DNA from: Umbelopsis ramanniana AG
Taxonomy: Eukaryota > Mucoromycota > Umbelopsidomycetes > Umbelopsidales > Umbelopsidaceae
Length of the DNA: 64,000 nt
Reading direction: 5' to 3'
Assembly (NCBI RefSeq): GCF_025399195.1
Contig: NW_026252104.1
Span: 186,001-250,000 of the forward strand
Shown here: in pieces, positions 56,413 to 64,000 of the stretch
Layout: the number at the start of each line of letters is the position of its first letter
Numbering within the stretch: the first letter of the stretch is position 1
Made by a program: the position numbers and the translations under genes
Notes under the pieces: model-generated
What the model was told of the DNA's origin: nothing
What the model saw: only the letters and a program-made list of their open reading frames with translations
Database searches by the model: none

Positions 56413-59257
56413 TTACCGTCTATTGCGAGAAGCCATTTTATCGGCAGCAGGATCACTGCCACCCATGACCTTCTTCGAGATGATGGTATCATTTTCATCC
56501 AGACCTGCATCCATTTTGAGCTTCTCAATCTCCTGTAAAATAGGTTGGTAGTCCTGGTATCGCTGCTCGGCCATACTGAAAGCATCTCTACGCAACGCCT
56601 TTCCGCGAGCCATGCCTTCTTCATCCTCCTCGAAGGCTTTTCTTGCCCAAAATTCAGCTATGAAAGGATTTGATGAATTAGAAACGGAGGGCTTATTTGT
56701 GGATACATCTCATGGTCAGAACTATTCCAAAAGTTTAACTTACAAGTTCTGGCATAGAAGTCCCTCAAGCTTTCTCCCAGGTTCGGGGTACCAAGAGCAT
56801 CCTCCTCTTTTGCTTTCGCCTACAATGAACATAGCCGATGAATAAGACACTAGTACTGGATTTAAATTACTGCATGTAACGTTACTTACGTCTTGCTCCA
56901 ACAGCTGATTCAGTTTGTTCATAGCTTGCGCTTGTTCGTCTTCTTCTTCTATGACATCAGGTACCGCCTCCTCCTCTATGACTACATCGGTCATGTTCTC
57001 ATCCTTCTTGCTTTCATCCTTCTTTTTCGACTTTCGTTTTTTTGCTTTGCTGCCTACACTTTCATTTTCATCGTCTTCATTATCACTCGCAGCTTCATCA
57101 TCATCTTCATCGTCGTCATCATCTTCATCATCTTCATCATCTTCATCGTCGTCATCGTCGCTTTGTTCTCCTAACCAGATTTGTTCGTCAAGTTCACTGC
57201 TCTTCATACACGTATATTCCGTCATTTTCTCTACATTGATGCTCCAAAAGTCATCCAAAGTGAATTCCTTGTCTTCAATTTCGAGAATGCCACCATATAT
57301 ATACAGTATGCCTTTCTGCACACAGGTCATCGCATTATAACGTGCGCGTGGAGCAAAATCCTCCATACTATCGTCTTGGGGAAGCTGTTGCTGTTGACCG
57401 GTTTTGGGTGCCTCATTGCTCGAATCATAGCCAGAGCCTTCATCACTGTCATTTGAATGATGTTGCTTTTGTGCTTTTGCTTTCTGTGCCTTCTTAGCCT
57501 GCTTACTCTTGCGTAAATTCAGCGGGAACCATCTACCGTTGTCAATCTGATATGTAAAGCTATGTTGAATGCCACTGTTAGCAGGGAGTTGCTAGACTCA
57601 TGCGCTACTTTGTCAAATTTCCTTACAGTTCGTTGAAGAAAGTACTTTCAAGCTTTTCTTCGCTCACATCCTCGTCGTATACACCGCCGAACAAGATGCC
57701 TCTATTTTTGTAAACTGCCATTGTTGCTCCACTTCTTGCACTACAACAGCCAGATAGGCATGCAATTAGCTGCCTGCTTGCTACACGCAACTTGTAATTG
57801 AAAAATTAGTATACTACTTACGTTGGAGCAAAGCCGGATTTCTTTCGCTTCTCCCATTTGATTCCTTTCAAGTCTGTGTTCATCTTCAGCAACCAAGTGT
57901 CTAGATAGGATGGTTAGATGTTTTGTATGCACACTGAAACCTCGGCTGTACATTGCTTTACCTGTATGAACAATGCCCTTGGCTCGTTGTCCCTTGGTAT
58001 ATTGCTTACAGTACCCTCCATATAGAATTACACCATCGTTACATGGAATAAAGCAGAAACCGGACCTTGCGCTATGACATACTGTTAGAAAACATCCGTT
58101 AAAATGGGCCATACACTACACATTGCTTACGTTGGGCGATTCGATGATTCAGGAACCTCGATTTTGGTCCACTTGTAAGTCAGCGTATCAAAAACCCATA
58201 GATCGTCATAGTAGTTTGTCTGTACATAATTATCGTAAAATCCTGGAAAAACGGGAAATTGTCAGACTACTGCTCTTCTAAATCCAAAAACCTTGCGCCT
58301 TCACGACACATACCACCAAACAGAACAATGAAGTTCTTCCAAACCTAAGACAGGATGTTAGTATAAATGAGGCAAGGATAGCTTTCAGGTCCCAAATTTT
58401 GATACACATACTGCCATGCGATGACCTGATCTTGCTGACGGTTTTTGCTTAACTTCCAACTTATCCCATTGATTAGTCTTCAAGTCGAAAGACCAAAAGT
58501 CCTTATAATGGAAAAATTGTGTTTCATTGGGAGATATAAATTCACCTGCGACATATTAGTCAACCTATTGGTGAACGCCCACTGTAGGAATTATTGCAGT
58601 AGCCATACCTCCAAACAAAAATAGCGTTCCTGTGGGCATAATCGCTATTTGATGAGCAGATCTCGGACCAGGAGAATTAGGTGAAGTAATCTTCTTCCAT
58701 TCATCTTTGTCGATGCTGTATCGGTAAAGGTCATTGTACATATGCACTAAAAAAGGTGCATGGAGTGAAAATGTCAAATTCCGTTGATCTACGTACAAAC
58801 TCGGTTTCAATATGTCAATGCAGGCTCTTACCCTTTTGTCCATCATAAAATTCACCTCCAAAGAGGATCAACTCGTTGGTATTCGTTGGATGCGGAGAAA
58901 ACGTTCCATTCGCCCGTCTACTGGGAGGGTTTCCAATAATTTCCTCTGTAACTTTGTACTGCTCTTCTTGCTTTTTGGACGGCTTTAGCCATAAGGAAAA
59001 ACATTTTCAAGCTATTTATTAGGACTTACTTGTCTCTGGAAAGCGGCGAGGATAGATTCAATATCTTCTTCAGGCTCTTCTGCCTTCTCCTTGGACTTCT
59101 TGACTTTCTTGTTCGACTTTCGGTTTGCCTAAATCGGATCTGTTAACTACTGGTAGTTTGGAATGTAAATGATCAATGGCCGAGAAATAACCTTTTCCTG
59201 AATTCTAGCCTTGTGTTCGGCATCATTCTTCTTTTTCTTTCCTTTTGCTTTTGCCAT
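56413..59257 (-). CDS. Kelch-repeat protein, KLHDC4 / Kel3-like
   Basis: Kelch beta-propeller protein of unknown exact role; KLHDC4 is conserved from fungi to man. The start at 59257 gives MAKAKGKKKKNDAEHKARIQ and a basic coil. Kelch blades: RANGTFSPHPTNTNELILFG with GGEFYDGQK, PGPRSAHQIAIMPTGTLFLF, ARSGHRMAVWKNFIVLFGGF, ARSGFCFIPCNDGVILYGGY, ARSGATMAVYKNRGILFGGV and RARYNAMTCVQKGILYIYGG. A long Asp/Glu run (about 57060-57170) precedes a Lys-rich stretch, and a C-terminal DUF4110-like domain (ESLRDFYARTSEFWARKAFE, MARGKALRRDAFSMAEQRYQ) ends at 56413. About 700 aa, a dozen exons. Full family architecture is present. Confidence 0.93.
57065..57175 (-). repeat. Trinucleotide repeat coding an Asp/Glu run
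   Basis: TCA/TCT/TCG triplets on the plus strand encode some 30 acidic residues in the kelch gene. Such tracts often vary in length between strains. Confidence 0.7.
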
Positions 59258-59431
59258 GACACAATTGCTCTGAATTCTTTCTGGCGCTCGATCGACAAAA
59301 CTGACAAAACCGAAAAACGAAATATCCACGTGACAGAATGCAGTCACTCCGTCGGTCGTAACATGTTCTTTTGGTTTCAACCCGCAAGAATATGAACAGT
59401 CTATTTCACTTTCATACTACTCCTACTTAAA
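59258..59431. promoter_or_regulatory. Bidirectional promoter, kelch / I9 inhibitor
   Basis: 174 bp between divergent ATGs. No certain element. Confidence 0.4.
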
Positions 59432-59952
59432 ATGAGAAGCATTATCAGTATTATCACTACAGTTGCCTTGACCGCTCTTCTTTCTCTAAATGCCTATGCT
59501 GCCAAAGGTAAATACAATATGTGCTTTTCGAACCTGCTGAGTCTCTCCGCCCTTGGCATTTAACCTCGGCCAAGTAAATTCGTCATCCTTTGGTCGACTC
59601 CCTGCAATCATTTCAGCTACATTGAATATTCGACTGTACACCATCTATTCAAGCTGCCTTTTTTATGCTATTTATGTACTTGTAATCGTTAACTAATCAC
59701 TTACTTTATGTCTCAGCCGGTTATACAGACTTTATCATGGTGTTCAACCGAGATATTTCCGACAGTGACTTCAAAAAGGCTCAGGATGATGTTCTCGCTG
59801 CTAACGGTGTAATCAACCATAAATATACTGCTGGATTGAAGGGTCTATCAGTTTCCTTGCCCGACAATAAGGATGGCTTGGTCAACACATTTGAAGCTAA
59901 GGACTACGTCAAATTCATTGAGACTGACCAAACTGGTAAGCAAATGACATGA
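59432..59952 (+). CDS. Secreted I9-type proteinase inhibitor (Pbi2-like fold)
   Basis: Two exons, about 103 aa. Exon 1 gives a signal peptide (MRSIISIITTVALTALLSLN ending AYAAK); the intron runs from GTAAAT near 59508 to CAG near 59716. Exon 2: AGYTDFIMVFNRDISDSDFK, LAANGVINHKYTAGLKGLSV and VNTFEAKDYVKFIETDQTG. This is the inhibitor I9 / subtilisin propeptide fold ('YIVxfk...G..i...y....kGfs..lp......l......V..iE.D'). Stand-alone members inhibit subtilisin-like proteases such as proteinase B; here the signal peptide suggests vacuolar or secreted action. The protein lacks a protease domain. Confidence 0.85.
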
Positions 59953-60201
59953 ACAAATATTCGTAACCAGCATCAATTCTAATACCTTGCCTTCTTATAA
60001 TCCAGTTCATACTCAAAATTAAAAAAAAAAATTCTCCCAATTTTTTTGGAGTTTCTCGACGTTTCACCTATCTTAACTTTAGTAGAAAACAACTTAGCTA
60101 CTTCCCACACCTCCTCGTTGTAAATGTGTATCCCGCTTAAAATATATATCCTTTTATGAACTTGATTTCTTATGATGACCGGTAAAATATACTAAAGCTA
60201 A

Positions 60202-61388
60202 TTATTCCGCCTCGAGTGGAACGCTGTGGTTCACGCCATAATAGTAGACGCCTTCCCGCTTAGCAAATGGCATATCCCAGCCGCCTTCTTCTGTTGGAAC
60301 GATAAGCCAAAGTCGCAACAAATGTCTTGTTAATTCTTGGGAATCTTTGTAAGCACTTCTGGCATGCAGGATTTGGTGATTGTGAACAAACTGCATATCA
60401 CCAACTTCGAGCCACATCTCAAGAGCCTCCTTCTCGCAAAGGTTTTGCACATATTTCATAGCTTCAAACTTTTCATCGGAAACTGGAATTCCAAGTCTGG
60501 GAACAGTCTCCCAGAAGTGAGGTCCGTAGAAGGTAAATAGCTTATCTTCGTAATATGTCATTGGAGGCGCCAAAAGGTAGGGAACATCATTGGGTCCATG
60601 TTCCCCCTTCTTATCCCAGTGCCAGGTTTCTTTGAATAGCTCAATGATATCGGGACGCTCCTCCTTGAGGCGGTTATATACAGTGTGTGAAGATATGACG
60701 GATGATTGACCGCCCTCTTGACTGACCTGCAGGCAGAGAAGGCCGACAATGTCGGTACCATCGACGTGGAAAGGCTGAGCTTTACGAGTGGCATATATAC
60801 GAGTGGTGGGATCATTAGCATCATAAACAGCCTTGGTCAGGGAGCCAATGGAGATATCCTTTACGTGACCCAAAACATGCCCTTTGCCATTTTGTGTTTT
60901 GCGATGTCCTAAAGATATGAAATGACTGTCAGTATAGTGTTCAAAAGCATAAAATCGAGATTTCCATCTAGGTACATACCCAAGTGTGTACCGATGCCCA
61001 TGAATGCAGCGGCTTGTTCCTCCCGGGTATAGTTATTGATTGGAAAACCACGAATGAGTGTGAATCCGCGGCCCTGAAGAAGAATTTCCTTGTGCCTTTG
61101 CAACACCTTTCCGAATTCTGGAAGAGGGAAGGACGCCTTGTCGATGAAAATGAGTTCCTTGTTGAGGGTGAAGAAGTGCTTGATAGCAGCATCAATTTCA
61201 TTGATCTCTGAGTTACTGAGCTGGTAGACCCATTCATCAGGGTGAGCCTCGAGGTATTTTCCATCCCACACGGTTGGGCCTTCTATTTTTTCGGGCCATT
61301 GAAGGGTGGTTGGGTTCTGGTTCTCCACCTCAGTAGAGAATGTTCTCCAACCGTCCTTTGCTTGTGTTGGTGCTTGAACTTGGGCCAT
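60202..61388 (-). CDS. TauD/TfdA-family 2-oxoglutarate/Fe(II) dioxygenase
   Basis: Nonheme iron dioxygenase; relatives act on taurine, sulfonates or other small molecules, so the substrate is open. The start at 61388 gives MAQVQAPTQAKDGWRTFSTE. GRGFTLIRGFPINNYTREEQ is a family block before the intron (60874-60990 region). The second exon has RKAQPFHVDGTDIVGLLCLQ with the HxD iron ligands, then EEGGQSSVISSH-like sequence (EGGQSSVISSHTVYNRL), QFVHNHQILHARSAY with the distal His, and RHLLRLWL with the Arg that holds 2-oxoglutarate. About 370 aa. Closest in style to fungal clavaminate-synthase-like/TauD enzymes. Single copy here without pathway partners. Confidence 0.9.
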
Positions 61389-63015
61389 AGTTTAGTGATG
61401 AGTAAATTGATGGATTGATTGTGGTGAGTAGGACTCGCCATCTCATGCCTTTATATGTATTTTGCGCACTAAGTGATCACGCAATTTACACTGAAACTGA
61501 GGATAACGTCTCCGCACATCCGGCTGTTTCTTTGGAAAATGGCGTTGACTTTGTTCATCTGGTATGCAACACGTCGCCAAGTCAAACTCAAAAAAAAAAA
61601 ATTGGACGAATTTATCATGGTGGCAAAGAAATCGACGGATGATAACAAATCCATGGGAATAGTGCAAGTCCTGGCCTCCATGGCGGTGCTGCGAGATCTA
61701 TACGTCGGTGAGGGCCAGTAAAATGAGGTGCACACTTGTCAAAGATATGCGTTTGACGGAAATATGCAAGCCTTTTTATACCCTGCCTTTCCTCATAGTG
61801 CGTTATATGCCGTCAACGTTCGCAAAAGTGGAAGAGCAAATCAGATTGGTGGTACACAAACGGGCTACAAGTAATAAAATCTTTGGTGCAGAAAAATTTC
61901 TGAGGTCTGGTTACATGGAACTCGTTGTGTGACAATGTGTATTTCCTTGTATTGATAACTTGCCAGGGTGTTATCTACAGATTTTGTTTGAATTGAATTG
62001 AATTGAACAAATCGGCTGTGCATCTTTCGTGGGCAGTGTTATGCTTGACTCCGGTGTCTCTCACGCTTAATTTGGATAGGACAGAACGAGCTTTTTTTTT
62101 TTTTTTTTTAACAAAAAATTTGGAGGTTAGCATTTCCGCTATGGGCTTTGTTTGCGGCCAGATAGCCTTAAAACAACAAAATGTCACTCTGCGTTCAATT
62201 CGCCAGCCATTCCAAATGGTGTGGTGTTGATAGAAAACAAATACCGGTCACCACATGCATTTCTTGGCCTTTCTGTTCTCGGAAGAAACCACATATTTGT
62301 AACGCCCTATTACGGTATTGAAGAGATTCTACCTTATGAAATTCGATGCTATAACGCAATTGTAGGTATAATCCGGCTTTTGCTTTCGTCCTATAGAAAG
62401 TACCCTTGAATCATAGCCGTGGAAAAGATCGACTTATAAAGACAATAGCCTTCATCCAGTGTCTTACAGTGAATGATCAATGGATTCTCTCACGTAAAAG
62501 TCTATCGTTTACGACGTCAAAAGTAAGGCGCTTCTAACACAGGATCCTTCGTCGTTTCTTTGACCAACCTCGATTATTCATAGTTTCTACGTTGAGATTC
62601 AATATCGGATGACTGTAACTTTCATCTGTATGACAAGTTACTTCAAGCTTTCCAGTCCCGATCACGTCATCTTACGGCAGATCAACTAATCTCGACGTTA
62701 GCCCAAGGTCAGTAAGATCAATAGTCTGCCTAATGATACGGATAAATATCTGCTGCAATTTGAAAGATCACGTTAAGCTCTGTTGCGATGATGTATTCGA
62801 AATATCAATCGGCTTCGTCGGTCACGCAAGCGTATTATAATATCACCAGCAATATTTCAGTCATTTACAGTATTTTGCGTTATGAGAGTTAGTCAAGCTT
62901 TGAGTCTATTATTGAAAAATGTTCTTTCTAGTCTGATGTACATATTAAAAGTGCAGAAAGTGGTGTGTATATAGTGCAAGAGTGATGTAAGCTATTAGTG
63001 CTGATTGGATATGAT
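61389..63015. other. Long intergenic region
   Basis: 1.6 kb between the divergently placed 5' side of the dioxygenase and the 3' end of the MFS gene. Holds an A-run (61591-61600), a triple GAATT-A direct repeat (about 61991-62007), and an 18-nt T-run (62092-62109). A 70-codon frame at 61723-61932 (+) has an ATG but no recognised pattern. No gene I can support. Confidence 0.4.
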
Positions 63016-64000
63016 TTAGAAGCCACTGATCTTTCTAATAGCTTCTCCCTTAAGCTTGAGGAGTACGGCTAAGCACATAGCTAGAACCATAAGGGCGGCA
63101 AAGAGAACACCAACATATCCAGGTCCAAGGGTATTCAACATTGGCGTGGCTACGAGAGAGAGGATACACGCTAACAGCATGCGAAGGAAATTGGCACCAG
63201 CAGTGATGGATGCTCCACGACCAGGTGTAGCATCAACAAGATATGCGCTTCCAGCAGAGAACACTTGACTCATACCAAAGCATTGAATACCGAAGCCAAC
63301 GATACATCCCCAAACACTGATCCCGTATTCACCGATCCATCCGAACATCAAAACACCAAGAGGAACGAAAAAGAAGCCAGCAGGCCACAAGTTGGCAGTG
63401 AGACGATCTTCCAGAAGAGCAGCACCACCGCGAAGTCGTCGAGATCGGATCAACAGGGCATCAGATAATTTACCTCCAATCAAGGTACCCATAAAGTTAC
63501 CGACACCAGCACCCAAATATGACAAGCCTAAATAACAAAAAAAAAAAAAAAAAGAATAAGAATCGATGTTTGTACTATAACCACGAAGGATCAAAAGTTT
63601 ACCTGTTTGCCATGTGTTGAGTCCAAACTTTTCGTCGTATATTGTAGGAATGATAGTTTCGACAGCAAACATGCCTCCGAAAGCAACAGCAGTCATGAAG
63701 GAAGCAAGGAAAACAAAAGGATGGAAAAGTGCTCGAACAGGAGCAAAGACATTGATAGACTTGCGCTTCTGAACGGTAGTGGCTTCAAGATCAGCTTGGT
63801 CACCGTTGTTATCTGTCTCAGCTTTTTCCACCTTCTCGTCCATGTCGTTGGATACAGCATCCCACTTAGCATCGTCGCGATAAGTCTCGGGCAAAAAGAA
63901 GAAAACAACGAGGAATCCAAAGCATCCAAAAGCAACTGAAAACCAGAAAGTAGCTCTCCAACTTTGAGAACTCAAGGACAGGAATCCACCAATGATTGGA
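63016..64000 (-). CDS. Major facilitator superfamily transporter (DHA1 type), 5' end off window
   Basis: C-terminal two-thirds of a proton-coupled drug/metabolite antiporter. The frame enters at 64000 with PIIGGFLSLSSQSWRATFWF, the end of helix 5 to helix 6 (family 'GPxxGGxxxxxxxWRxxFW'). A charged central loop (DAVSNDMDEKVEKAETDNNG) follows. The second bundle includes LASFMTAVAFGGMFAVETII, GLSYLGAGVGNFMGTLIGGK with LSDALLIRSRRLRGG, ANLWPAGFFFVPLGVLMFGW, YLVDATPGRGASITAGANFL and RMLLACILSLVATPM. It ends KGEAIRKISGF at 63016. One intron near 63530-63605 with a poly-T stretch. Resembles the Qdr/FLR-type fungal DHA1 carriers; substrate unknown. Confidence 0.9.
   Translation of the reverse strand, partial: PIIGGFLSLSSQSWRATFWFSVAFGCFGFLVVFFFLPETYRDDAKWDAVSNDMDEKVEKAETDNNGDQADLEATTVQKRKSINVFAPVRALFHPFVFLASFMTAVAFGGMFAVETIIPTIYDEKFGLNTWQTGKLLILRGYSTNIDSYSFFFFFCYLGLSYLGAGVGNFMGTLIGGKLSDALLIRSRRLRGGAALLEDRLTANLWPAGFFFVPLGVLMFGWIGEYGISVWGCIVGFGIQCFGMSQVFSAGSAYLVDATPGRGASITAGANFLRMLLACILSLVATPMLNTLGPGYVGVLFAALMVLAMCLAVLLKLKGEAIRKISGF

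Noticed and set aside
56893-57340. Ser-rich and Ile/His-rich plus frames near 57 kb
   Set aside because: Antisense readings of the Asp/Glu triplet repeat in the kelch gene.

Overview
The window is nuclear DNA from a filamentous fungus, most likely an early-diverging one (Mucoromycota, probably Mucorales). Three things suggest this. Genes are dense, and most are cut by many short GT-AG introns of about 55-105 nt. A fungal homocitrate synthase (alpha-aminoadipate lysine pathway) is present. Several genes are shared with animals but rare in yeasts: a FBXO21-like F-box/YccV protein, TRAP-alpha, a GSKIP-domain protein, NFKBIL1, SCOC and an EDC1/PNRC-type protein. No nucleotide search was possible, so genus level is a guess. 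I saw no CRISPR, rRNA, clear tRNA or intact transposon.

Layout. 0-7.5 kb, all on the minus strand: FBXO21-like, TRAP-alpha, an unrecognised two-helix protein and a SYLF-SH3 actin-patch protein. 7.9-16 kb: leukotriene-A4-hydrolase-type aminopeptidase (+), an SCP2 lipid-transfer protein (-), a CCCH zinc-finger protein (+) and acyl-CoA oxidase (-). The SCP2 protein and the oxidase both end in the peroxisomal signal AKL. 16.4-26.4 kb: splicing factor SF3A1 (-), stomatin-like protein 2 (+), Mediator Med21 (+), a degraded coding stretch (-) and an AVT-type amino-acid transporter (+). 26.7-36.4 kb holds three tight head-to-head pairs (GSKIP/NFKBIL1, CIAO1/SCOC, cyclin H/PPR), then an F-box protein.

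36.9-47.3 kb: a 63-aa orphan, homocitrate synthase, a group of three small secreted-protein genes (one intact, two broken), methylenetetrahydrofolate reductase, a 65-aa orphan and mitochondrial SCOT. 47.7-56.2 kb: an EDC1/PNRC-type decapping cofactor, a bestrophin-family channel, PP1 phosphatase, Eaf7 (NuA4), an orphan whose 5' coding end lies antisense to the first exon of an Ayr1-like reductase, and that reductase. 56.4-64 kb: a KLHDC4-type kelch protein, a secreted I9 inhibitor, a TauD-family dioxygenase and the 3' part of an MFS transporter running off the window.

Most of the window is housekeeping: RNA processing, transcription, Fe-S assembly, one-carbon and lysine metabolism, and fatty-acid/ketone use by peroxisome and mitochondrion. 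The less ordinary parts are a probable 3-nt microexon in the LTA4H gene, a 17-nt microexon in the SCP2 gene, an exitron-like in-frame intron candidate in the EDC1/PNRC gene, the tandem secreted-protein locus with a duplicated promoter element, the degraded stretch at 22.6-23.9 kb, and the coding-on-coding antisense overlap near 54.85 kb. I did not find a convincing new multi-gene system.
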